From the NCBI GenBank assembly GCA_018242465.1, contig JAFEBY010000068.1, positions 1 through 54,198 of the forward strand: a DNA stretch of 54,198 nt, given 5' to 3'. The notes below the pieces were generated by a model. It was given only the letters and a program-made list of their open reading frames with translations. It ran no database searches and was not told where the DNA came from. This document shows, piece after piece, positions 45,349 to 53,157 of this stretch. The position numbers were made by a program, and so were the translations under genes. The DNA is from Pseudomonadota bacterium. Lineage in GTDB: Bacteria > Pseudomonadota > Gammaproteobacteria > Xanthomonadales > Xanthomonadaceae. Numbering within the stretch: position 1 is the stretch's first letter; the number at the start of each line of letters is the position of its first letter.

Positions 45349-48300
45349 TCATGCGGCACCTCCGTGGCGCGTGGCGCGGGCCAGCAGCTCGGCCAGTTCC
45401 AGGTTCTTGCTGACCTCGGCCCAGTCCGGCGCCTGTGTGACGGGTCCTTGCAGGTAGTACGGGCCTTCAGTGCTGTCGTCCTCGTTGACCAGGACGACGG
45501 CCAGCCAGAACTGATCGGGCTTGTTGAGCGCAGCGATGATCTCGTTCTTGGTCAGGGTGATGGTGGTTGCACCCTTCGCACGCCCCTTCACCTCGATCAG
45601 GCGGTCGTCCGGCAGCGTGGCGCCGGTCGGCGGGACTGCCGAGGTGATGTCCCAGCCACACTTCTCCGCCGACACATCACGTGGGCTGAACCCCATCGCA
45701 CGCTCTGCTGCGGCAACAGCTTCCATGGCCAGCAGTTCGATGCGCGAACGCGCGAGCGGATCGATGCTGTGCGTCGCTGGTGTGGCGGCAGGCTGGCCCG
45801 CCTGGAACCAGCCAGTTGGCACGACCAGCGCACCACCCACGATCTTGGGCGTGGCCGGCACGATATGGCGCTGGGCTTCCAGCTCCTGAAGGCGCGCAGA
45901 TCGCCGCGCGGTCAGCTCCTCGGCCCGTCGGATCAGGTTGTCCGGCTGGACCCTGGGCTGCTTGCCGGCTCGCACTTCCTCCTGCAGCGCGATGGCGCGA
46001 TGGGAGAGGAAGTTGATTTCACGGGTCAGCCGCTCATGCACCGCCTGGCTGACCCGATCAATATGCCGCAAGCGACGCTCGCGCACGCCGGACAAGTGCT
46101 TGGGCACCAGTTGTCCGCCCGCCCATTCCAACGCACGCTGTTCCAACCCCTGGTCGAGCCATGCTGCGTCGAGCAGTGGCTTGATCTGGCCAGCTTCTAC
46201 CTCAGTAGCCGGACGCAGATCCAGGTGCGGTGCCCAGCCCGCGAAGGTGGCTTCGCCATTCGGCGCGATCCGCAGGAACTGGACCTCGCGCGAGATCGTG
46301 CGCTCGGACTCGCCCGTTCCCTCGCGCACCTCGTGATCCACCATCAGCAACAGGTGCGGCTCGGTGCCCATGTCGGTCGGATCGACCAGCACGCTGCCCT
46401 GCTTCAACGCGGGCAGACGTGCTTCCAAGGTCATGTCGATGACAGCGCCCATTAGCGGATGCGCCGGATGGATCAGGTCGGCCATTGGCTTGTTGAGCAG
46501 GCGGATGTCGCCCTTCTCGAAGCACACACGCGCGTACTTCGGCAGTACCGGCTGGCGGGTCTGGCCGATGCGGCGGTCGCGCTCGCGGATCGCCGCTGGC
46601 ACATGCGGCAGCTCGTAGCGCCCTTTCTCACGCAGGCGGGCGTCGCCGCCCAGCTGTTCGAAGGCTTGCAGGAAGAAGGCGCGGATGAAGTGCGGCTGCA
46701 GCTTGCGTGCCTCGGCCTTGTCCATCTCTTCCTTGATGGCATGCAGCGCGTCCAGGCCCATCTGGTTGTCCACCAGCGCGTTGCGGCGGAAGATCTCCTT
46801 CAGCTTCTCGGAGTCCAAGCTGTTGTCGATGACCTTGAACAGGTCGCGCTGGACGTCTTCGCGCTCACCGTAGCGGATCGCCTCCCACAGCAGATCTTTG
46901 AGCGGCTTGCCGGTGAAGGCTTCACCGAGTACGTCGAACACTCGGCCGCCCAGCGCCTGACGTTCGATCTCGATCTTCTCGAACAGGCGCTGGAACACGG
47001 CGCCCTCGCGTGTCTTGTCGGCCACCAGGTTCCACAGGTGGCAGATCTCGCGCTGGCCAATGCGATGGATGCGACCGAAGCGCTGTTCCAGCCGGTTCGG
47101 GTTCCAGGGCAAGTCGTAGTTGACCATCAGGTTGGCGTTCTGCAGGTTCACCCCCTCGCCTGCCGCGTCGGTGGCCAGCAGGACCTGAACGTCCTTGTTC
47201 TGGCGGAACTCCTCCTGCACACGTCGCCGCTCGTCGCGGTTGGTGCCGCCGTGGATCTGGACGACGGCCTCCCGCCTGCCAAGCAGCCCGACGATCTTTG
47301 TGGCCAGATAGGCCAGCGTGTCGCGGTGTTCGGTGAAGATGATGATCTTGCGGCGGTTGCCGTTCGCATCGAACATCAACTCGCTGTCCTGCAGGATCTG
47401 CGACAGTTCCCGCCACTTCTGATCGTTGCCGCTGTCGTACAGCGCGCGGGCTTCTGCTTCCAGCGAGCGCAGGGTCAAGAGTTCGGCCTCCATCTCGGCG
47501 ATGGTGTCCGCGGTGCTGGCCTGCTCCACCGCCTGGTCGGCAACGTTCTCGAAATCCTCCGGGGACAGCTCGTCCTCGGCCTCGTCCAGGTCGTCCGGGA
47601 CGTCGATCGCCACTCGCTTGCCGTAGGTAGAGCGATCCTCACCGACCCGATTGCCGCGGGCGATGAGCTTGGCCTCTTCCAGGCGCTCTTCCAACCGTTT
47701 GCGACGGCGCAACAGCGACTGGTAGATGGCGGCGGGGCTGGAGGCGAGGCGGCGTTGCAGCATGGTCAGTGCGAAACCCACGCTGTTGCGCTGCTTGCCG
47801 TCCAGTTGCTCTGCCCGGTTCCACTCGTTGCGCACGTAGTCCGAGACATGCGCGTACAGCGCTTCCTCGGCCGGTGACAGATCGTAGTTGGCGGTGTAGG
47901 CCAGACGCGGCGGGAACAGCTTGGTGCCGTCGAACTTGAGCAGCTCCTCCTTCACCAGGCGGCGCATCAGGTCGGACACGTCCACACGCGTGGCGCCCTC
48001 GCGGAACTTGCCGTAGAAACGGTCGCCATCCAGCAACGCCATGAACAGCTGGAAGTCCTCTTCCTTGCCGTTGTGCGGCGTCGCCGTCATCAGCAGGAAG
48101 TGACGGGAGATCGAGCCGAGCAGCTCGGCCAGTTCGTAGCGCTGGGTCTTCTTGACCTCACCGCCAGAGAAGCTGGCGGCGCACTTGTGGGCCTCGTCAA
48201 TGATGACCAGGTCCCAGTGCGACGCACGCAGCTTCTCCTTCAAGTCGTCGTTGCGTGCCAGCTGGTCCAGCCGCGCGATCATGCGGTCGGCCTGGGTGAA

Positions 48301-48882
48301 GGCGTTGCCGTTGGCGGACAGCTCCTGCTGCTCACGACTGAACAGGGTGAACTCCAGACCGAACTTGTCGCGTAGTTCGTCCTGCCACTGACCGGACAAC
48401 GAGCCCGGCGACACCACCAGGATGCGCTGTGCGTCGGAGCGCATGATCAGCTCGCGGATCAGCAGGCCGGCCATGATGGTCTTGCCGGCGCCGGGGTCGT
48501 CGGCCAGGACGAACCGGAGCGGCTGGCGCGGCAGCATGGCCTCGTACACCGCCGAGATCTGGTGCGGCAGCGGCTCCACGTCCGAGGTGTGGACGGCCAT
48601 CATCGGGTCGAACAGATGGGCGAAGCGGATGCGCAACGCCTCGGCAGCCAGCTGGAAGGCTTCGCCGTCCGCGGCGAAGGACCAGGGGCGGGTTGCGGTG
48701 GCCTCGGCCAGGGACGCTTCGTCGTCCCGAAACAGCATCCGCTCGCCGATGACCCCAGCCGGGGAGCGGTAGACCAGAGTAATGGCGTCCGGGCCACCGG
48801 GGGCAGCGGCCACGACTTCCACGGGACCTGCGGGATCCACCCCGACCAGTCTCTGCCCCCTGGTGATGTCCTCGATTTTCAA
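45349..48882 (-). CDS. SNF2/DEAH helicase with C-terminal DUF3883-like domain
   Basis: A 1177-aa helicase. Motif I is DDPGAGKT (G131-T135), motif II IIDEAH (229-232), motif III TATPHNGK, and motif VI lies in QRFGRIHRIGQ after ATDAAGEGVNLQ. This matches SNF2-like helicases of DISARM and related systems. The C-terminal ~90 residues (DRLIEVKGRAKG … LTKNEIIAALN) form a DUF3883-type nuclease-like domain with the I-E-V-K-G core. The start is TTG at 48882 with GGGGGCG upstream. It heads the defence transcript and is followed by the double-hairpin element. Confidence 0.9.
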   Translation of the reverse strand: MKIEDITRGQRLVGVDPAGPVEVVAAAPGGPDAITLVYRSPAGVIGERMLFRDDEASLAEATATRPWSFAADGEAFQLAAEALRIRFAHLFDPMMAVHTSDVEPLPHQISAVYEAMLPRQPLRFVLADDPGAGKTIMAGLLIRELIMRSDAQRILVVSPGSLSGQWQDELRDKFGLEFTLFSREQQELSANGNAFTQADRMIARLDQLARNDDLKEKLRASHWDLVIIDEAHKCAASFSGGEVKKTQRYELAELLGSISRHFLLMTATPHNGKEEDFQLFMALLDGDRFYGKFREGATRVDVSDLMRRLVKEELLKFDGTKLFPPRLAYTANYDLSPAEEALYAHVSDYVRNEWNRAEQLDGKQRNSVGFALTMLQRRLASSPAAIYQSLLRRRKRLEERLEEAKLIARGNRVGEDRSTYGKRVAIDVPDDLDEAEDELSPEDFENVADQAVEQASTADTIAEMEAELLTLRSLEAEARALYDSGNDQKWRELSQILQDSELMFDANGNRRKIIIFTEHRDTLAYLATKIVGLLGRREAVVQIHGGTNRDERRRVQEEFRQNKDVQVLLATDAAGEGVNLQNANLMVNYDLPWNPNRLEQRFGRIHRIGQREICHLWNLVADKTREGAVFQRLFEKIEIERQALGGRVFDVLGEAFTGKPLKDLLWEAIRYGEREDVQRDLFKVIDNSLDSEKLKEIFRRNALVDNQMGLDALHAIKEEMDKAEARKLQPHFIRAFFLQAFEQLGGDARLREKGRYELPHVPAAIRERDRRIGQTRQPVLPKYARVCFEKGDIRLLNKPMADLIHPAHPLMGAVIDMTLEARLPALKQGSVLVDPTDMGTEPHLLLMVDHEVREGTGESERTISREVQFLRIAPNGEATFAGWAPHLDLRPATEVEAGQIKPLLDAAWLDQGLEQRALEWAGGQLVPKHLSGVRERRLRHIDRVSQAVHERLTREINFLSHRAIALQEEVRAGKQPRVQPDNLIRRAEELTARRSARLQELEAQRHIVPATPKIVGGALVVPTGWFQAGQPAATPATHSIDPLARSRIELLAMEAVAAAERAMGFSPRDVSAEKCGWDITSAVPPTGATLPDDRLIEVKGRAKGATTITLTKNEIIAALNKPDQFWLAVVLVNEDDSTEGPYYLQGPVTQAPDWAEVSKNLELAELLARATRHGGAA

Positions 48883-49117
48883 TCAATCGCCCCCACATCG
48901 ATAACAGATGATGTCTTCTATTGTCGCGTTGCAACTACGGCTTCAACGTTGAGTTGTACCAATCGACCATATTGGCATCGCCGACCACGCCACCTTCAAT
49001 TATCGGTGCCCGCGTAAGCGCGCGACCTCAAATCTACATGACCTCCTTCTCAAAAACTGACACGGACGTGGGAGGACATCGCACGGATTCGGCCTGGAGC
49101 CCAGCCGCCCGAACAGC
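48883..49117. promoter_or_regulatory. upstream region of the helicase gene
   Basis: 235 bp without a gene, lower in GC than its surroundings. On minus, TTGAAG and CAATAG with a 17-bp spacer could be a weak promoter for the defence transcript. No integrase fragment or repeat of the tRNA end is seen. Confidence 0.35.
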
Positions 49118-49150
49118 AAAAAGGGCCAATGAGCGAGAACTCATTGACCC
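49118..49150 (-). terminator. terminator after tRNA-Arg
   Basis: On minus, GGGTCAATGAG pairs with CTCATTGGCCC (one mismatch) around TTCTCG and is followed by TTTTT. It lies 13 nt past the tRNA CCA end and insulates the tRNA from the helicase gene downstream. Confidence 0.88.
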
Positions 49151-49163
49151 CAATGTTTTTAGA

Positions 49164-49240
49164 TGGCGCGCCCGGAGCGATTCGAACGCCCGACCCCCAA
49201 GTTCGTAGCCTGGTGCTCTATCCAACTGAGCTACGGGCGC
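49164..49240 (-). tRNA. tRNA-Arg (ACG)
   Basis: A 77-nt cloverleaf on minus. The acceptor GCGCCCG pairs with CGGGCGC, the D arm is GCTC/GAGC, the anticodon stem CCAGG/CTTGG (one G·T) encloses CTACGAA with anticodon ACG, and the T loop is TTCGAAT. CCA is encoded. Its 3' end faces the defence island. Its first 10 nt overlap the stop of the upstream membrane-protein gene. Confidence 0.97.
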
Positions 49241-49824
49241 GCTGAGCCGGTCATTATGCAGATCCGGACAGTGGGCGTCAACGGCCACGCCATCCACGCC
49301 AAGGCAGCCATCACCTGCGCCCAGCCGCCAAACAGGACCGGCAACGCAATGATCGCCACGCACCACAATGCGACCAGCACGCCCATCCTCCCACGCTGCC
49401 CTTTCGCGCCGCCCATCATCAGGGCCACGACTGCGGTCGAGACGGCGATCAGCCACAGCATCCACAACGCCGCGTGGTGCTGACTGCCCTCGCCGGCAAG
49501 ATCGCCGCCATCCATCGGGAACAGGCCCAACGCGAGCCATGCCAACCCGGCGATGGCCAGCAGCCACAGGGCGATTCCGATCGTCATCCCGGAGTGGTCG
49601 CGCGTCCGCCAGCGCTGCCATAACGCAGCAACCAGCAATGCCGCGCCCGGAACGACGAAGGCCAGCAGGTTGAAGACGCCTGCATCCGGCACCCCCTCCG
49701 CACCGGGCATGGCCAGCGCATGTCGCGGCGTCCACGCGCCGGCATGACCGGCCCATGCCAACGCCAACACAAATGCCGCGATCGCGATGCCGCCCAGCCA
49801 GCGGTCGATGTGATTCCGGTTCAT
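49231..49824 (-). CDS. DUF998-like integral membrane protein
   Basis: A 197-aa hydrophobic protein with about six membrane segments (for example GGIAIAAFVLALAWAGHA, LLAFVVPGAALLVAALW, IGIALWLLAIAGLAWLAL). FPMDGG after the third or fourth helix is typical of DUF998 proteins. The start at 49824 (MNRNHID) is chosen; 49854 is possible. The stop (TAG) lies inside tRNA-Arg. Function is unknown. Confidence 0.78.
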   Translation of the reverse strand: MNRNHIDRWLGGIAIAAFVLALAWAGHAGAWTPRHALAMPGAEGVPDAGVFNLLAFVVPGAALLVAALWQRWRTRDHSGMTIGIALWLLAIAGLAWLALGLFPMDGGDLAGEGSQHHAALWMLWLIAVSTAVVALMMGGAKGQRGRMGVLVALWCVAIIALPVLFGGWAQVMAALAWMAWPLTPTVRICIMTGSARP

Positions 49825-49900
49825 CGCGACAGTCTGCCTTGTCGCAGCCGCCATGACAGCAGGCATGCGATCATTCGCGCCTGTTCCGACGAGGTGATCC

Positions 49901-50761
49901 ATGTCCACGCACGTGCTCGATGTTTCCATGTCCACCTTCGAGAGCGAGGTGCTGCAAGCATCGATGCAGGGACCGGTGCTGGTCGATTTCTGGGCCGAAT
50001 GGTGCGGCCCCTGCAAGTCGCTGACGCCGGTGCTGGAGAAGCTCGCCGCCGAATTCAATGGCGCGTTCACGCTGGCCAAGGTCAATACCGAGAACGAACC
50101 GGAAATCGCCCAGGCCTTCCAGATCCGTTCGATTCCGACCGTCTACCTGATCCGCAACGGCCAGCCGGTCGATGGTTTCCAGGGCGCGCTGCCGGAAGGC
50201 CAGCTACGCGAATTTCTCGCCCGCAACGGCATCGAAGCGGCAGCAGGCGGTGACGGTGACGAACCGGAAGCCGCCCCGGCGCCGGTCGATCCGCACGAAG
50301 AAGTGATGCGCCTGCGCAAGCTGGTGGAGACGGAAACCGACAAGCCTGCGCATCGCCTCGATCTGGCATTGGCCTTGCTGAAAACCGGTGCCGTGCAGGA
50401 AGCGGAAACTCTGCTCGACGCGCTGCCGGCCAATCTCGCCACCGACGATCGCGCCGTGCAGGCGCGCGCGCGCCTCGGGTTCGCCGGATTGCTGAAAGAT
50501 GCACCGCCCGCCGCCACGCTGGAACAGGCGATTGCCGCCAATCCCGCCGACCTGCACGCACGCCATCTGCTCGGTGCGCACAAGCTGGTCGCAGGCGATG
50601 CCGATGGTGCGCTGGAACAGTTCATGGAGATGCTGCGCCGCGATCGCCAGTTCGAGGACGGCCTGCCGCGCAAGGCGCTGATCGATGCCTTCCGGGTGAC
50701 CGAGGACGACGACCTCGTGGGCAAGTACCGCCGCCAGATGTCGGCCTTGCTGTTGTCCTGA
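49901..50761 (+). CDS. thioredoxin-TPR co-chaperone (CnoX/YbbN-like)
   Basis: A 286-aa protein. An N-terminal thioredoxin domain with active WCGPC (residues about 34-38) and the cis-Pro in SIPTVYL is followed by an acidic linker and a TPR-like helical domain of about 150 residues. This is the architecture of CnoX/YbbN, a redox-linked holdase that passes clients to DnaK and GroEL. The redox motif here is complete. It lies 1 nt before the DUF4442 gene on the same strand. Confidence 0.93.
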   Translation: MSTHVLDVSMSTFESEVLQASMQGPVLVDFWAEWCGPCKSLTPVLEKLAAEFNGAFTLAKVNTENEPEIAQAFQIRSIPTVYLIRNGQPVDGFQGALPEGQLREFLARNGIEAAAGGDGDEPEAAPAPVDPHEEVMRLRKLVETETDKPAHRLDLALALLKTGAVQEAETLLDALPANLATDDRAVQARARLGFAGLLKDAPPAATLEQAIAANPADLHARHLLGAHKLVAGDADGALEQFMEMLRRDRQFEDGLPRKALIDAFRVTEDDDLVGKYRRQMSALLLS

Positions 50762-50762
50762 C

Positions 50763-51230
50763 ATGCGGGTAACGCCAACGCGGCTACGCCTGGGGATGAA
50801 CCTCTGGCCGCCTTTCCTGTTCACCGGCATCCGCGTGCAATACATCGGCGAGGACTGGCGCAGCGCGCGCGTGGTGCTGCGCAAACGTCCGTGGAACCGC
50901 AACTTCGTCAATACCCAGTTCGGCGGCAGCCTGTTCGCGATGACGGATCCGTTCTGGATGCTGCTGATCATGCATGCCATCGGCAACGACTACTTCGTCT
51001 GGGACAAGGCGGCGGCAATCGAATTCGTCAAACCCGGGCGCGGCGACGTGTTCGCGCAATTCCATCTCGCCGATGCCGACATCCAGTCGCTGATCGACGA
51101 AGCCGCGTCCGGCGGCAAGGTGTTGCGCTGGTTCGATACCGATGTCGTCGATGGCTCCGGCGAAGTGATCGCGCGCGTGCGCAAGCAGATCTATGTGCGC
51201 CGGAAGCCGCACAAGACGACAACATCGTAA
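50763..51230 (+). CDS. DUF4442 hotdog-fold protein (thioesterase-like)
   Basis: A 155-aa protein of the DUF4442 hotdog superfamily. RVQYIGEDWRSARVVLRKRPWNRNFVNTQFGGSLFAMTDP (by parts) is the family core, where the N-x-x-G segment replaces the acyl-CoA thioesterase active site. Function is not established. It starts 1 nt after the CnoX-like stop and precedes the DUF502 gene. Confidence 0.88.
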   Translation: MRVTPTRLRLGMNLWPPFLFTGIRVQYIGEDWRSARVVLRKRPWNRNFVNTQFGGSLFAMTDPFWMLLIMHAIGNDYFVWDKAAAIEFVKPGRGDVFAQFHLADADIQSLIDEAASGGKVLRWFDTDVVDGSGEVIARVRKQIYVRRKPHKTTTS

Positions 51231-51239
51231 AATCACGCC

Positions 51240-51896
51240 ATGGCCCCCAAACGCGTCAACCTGTCCCTGCGCCGACTGCTCGTCACCGGCCTGCTCACCC
51301 TGCTGCCGATCTGGCTGACCTGGGTGGTGCTGAGTTTCGTGTTCCGCATGCTCAGCGACATCAGCCGGCCGTGGGTGCAACCGCTGCTGTCGTCGCTGGC
51401 GCACACGTCACCGGAGCTGTCGTGGTTGCAGCAATCGGTGGTGATGGGGGCGGTCGCGCTGTTCGGCACCTTGCTGGTGATCCTGCTGGTCGGCTGGCTG
51501 GCGGAACACCTGGTTGGCCAGGCCCTGCTGGAATGGTTCGAAGCGCTGGTCGCACGCATTCCGCTCGCCAACAGCGTGTACTCCGGCGCACGCAAGTTGC
51601 TCGATACCGTGCAGACCTCGCCGGATGGCACCCAGCGCGTGGTGCTGGTGGAGTTCCCGCATCCGGGCATGAAAACGGTCGGGCTGGTCACACGGGTATT
51701 CCAGGATGCGAATACGGGCGAAGAACTCGCTGCCGTGTTCATCCCGACCACGCCCAATCCAACCGGCGGCTATCTGGAAATCGTGCCGGTCGAACGTCTG
51801 GTCGCGACCACCTGGTCGGTCGACCAGGCGATGAGCTTCATCATCTCCGGCGGCACCGTCGCCCCTGATTCGATTCCGTACCGCAAGACGGAGTAA
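51240..51896 (+). CDS. DUF502 family inner-membrane protein
   Basis: A 218-aa protein with two membrane helices (LLVTGLLTLLPIWLTWVVL and MGAVALFGTLLVILLVGWL) and a cytosolic domain carrying IPLANSVYSGARKLLDTV and VEFPHPGMKTVGLVT, typical of DUF502. C-terminal PTTPNPTGGYLEIVP is also conserved. Its function is unknown. It is in line with the DUF4442 gene and the following beta-propeller gene, which starts 4 nt later. Confidence 0.92.
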   Translation: MAPKRVNLSLRRLLVTGLLTLLPIWLTWVVLSFVFRMLSDISRPWVQPLLSSLAHTSPELSWLQQSVVMGAVALFGTLLVILLVGWLAEHLVGQALLEWFEALVARIPLANSVYSGARKLLDTVQTSPDGTQRVVLVEFPHPGMKTVGLVTRVFQDANTGEELAAVFIPTTPNPTGGYLEIVPVERLVATTWSVDQAMSFIISGGTVAPDSIPYRKTE

Positions 51897-51900
51897 ATCC

Positions 51901-53076
51901 ATGCACCGTGTCGTCGTGCTCCTGATCGCTGCACTGGCCATCGTGCTTTCCAGCGCTCCGGCAACGGCGGCCGATGCCCTGACGCCACACCGCATCAGCC
52001 TGAAGGACGGCCGCAGTTTCGACCTGCAGGCACCAGCATCGTTGCGCATCACGCCGCTGGCCGAGGGCTTCAAGCGTCCGCGTTTTTTCACGCGCAGTCC
52101 GGATGGCCGCATCTTCCTCACCGACATGCACGACCTCGGTGACAACACGCGCGGCGCGATCTACATCCTCGACGGTTTCGATGCCGCGAACGGCAAGGTC
52201 GGCAAGATCACGGCGTGGGCGACCGGCCTGCGCAATCCCAACAGCGTCGCCTTTCTCAAGGACGCGCAAGGCATCCAGTGGATCTACGTCGCGCTGACGG
52301 ATTCATTGCTGCGGTATCGCTACACGCCGGGCGAATTGCATCCGACCGGATCGGCGCAACTGGTCGCGCGCTTTCCCGACCGCGGAATGAGCGCGGCCAA
52401 CGGCGGCTGGCATCTCACCCGCACCGTGGTGCCATCCGGGAATGGCAAGCTTTACGTCTCGATCGGAAGCAGCTGCAACGCCTGCGTGGAAACCGAAGCC
52501 TTGCGCGCGGTGGTGATCGAAATGAATCCGGACGGCAGCGGCCAACGCATCGTCGCGCGTGGATTGCGCAACGCGGTGTGGATGGCAATGGTCGATGGCC
52601 AGTTGCTCGCGACCAGCCAGGGCGTCGATCACCTCGGCCCGAACATGCCCAACGAAACCTTTTACGCGATCAAACCCGGCGATTACGGCTGGCCGTCCTG
52701 CTACGTTACCGGCAAGGCGATCAAGGCCGATCCGAAGTACCCGCGCAAGGAAGGCTGCGCGAACGTCCTGCATCCGCTGGCGACCTTCCCCGCGCACGCA
52801 TCCGCACTCGGTTTCGATGTGTTTGCGAAGGGCGAAAATCCCCAGCTCGGCGACGAAATCGTGGTCGCCCTGCACGGCTCCGGCAGCATCCGCCTCGGCC
52901 ACGGCTACAAGATGGTGCGAATGCGTCGTGACGGTTCGGGCCAGCGCGACCTGGTCAGCGGCTTCCTGCGCACGGGCAAGGTGATGGGTCGCCCCTGCGG
53001 CGTGTTGCGCGTCGGCCCCGACGCCTTCCTCTTCAGCGACGACAAATCCGGCGTCATCTATTACGTGCGCCCCTGA
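51901..53076 (+). CDS. exported PQQ-dependent sugar dehydrogenase-like beta-propeller
   Basis: A 391-aa periplasmic protein. The signal peptide ends near ATAADA (residue 25). The six-bladed propeller is recognised from FTRSPDGRIFLTD, GLRNPNSVAF, GKLYVSIGSSCNAC, GLRNAVWMAM and GDYGWPSCY. This is the soluble glucose dehydrogenase/Yli-type fold, in which PQQ and Ca2+ sit in the centre. Cys residues in SSCNACVE and PSCYV may form disulfides. The substrate is undetermined. Confidence 0.88.
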   Translation: MHRVVVLLIAALAIVLSSAPATAADALTPHRISLKDGRSFDLQAPASLRITPLAEGFKRPRFFTRSPDGRIFLTDMHDLGDNTRGAIYILDGFDAANGKVGKITAWATGLRNPNSVAFLKDAQGIQWIYVALTDSLLRYRYTPGELHPTGSAQLVARFPDRGMSAANGGWHLTRTVVPSGNGKLYVSIGSSCNACVETEALRAVVIEMNPDGSGQRIVARGLRNAVWMAMVDGQLLATSQGVDHLGPNMPNETFYAIKPGDYGWPSCYVTGKAIKADPKYPRKEGCANVLHPLATFPAHASALGFDVFAKGENPQLGDEIVVALHGSGSIRLGHGYKMVRMRRDGSGQRDLVSGFLRTGKVMGRPCGVLRVGPDAFLFSDDKSGVIYYVRP

Positions 53077-53157
53077 CGCCCCCCTGACTTTGGGCACAGC
53101 CCGGCACCCGGTGGCAGGCATACACTCGCCTGCTATCCCCCCCACCGGATGTCGACC

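Noticed and set aside
45156-45359. Open frames through the double-hairpin region, Arg/Cys-rich
   Set aside because: Their repeats are just translations of the structured DNA; no ribosome site or family match.
49100-49163. Duplicated tRNA-Arg end as attachment site for the island
   Set aside because: I looked for the tRNA 3' sequence near 36041-36110 and did not find it.
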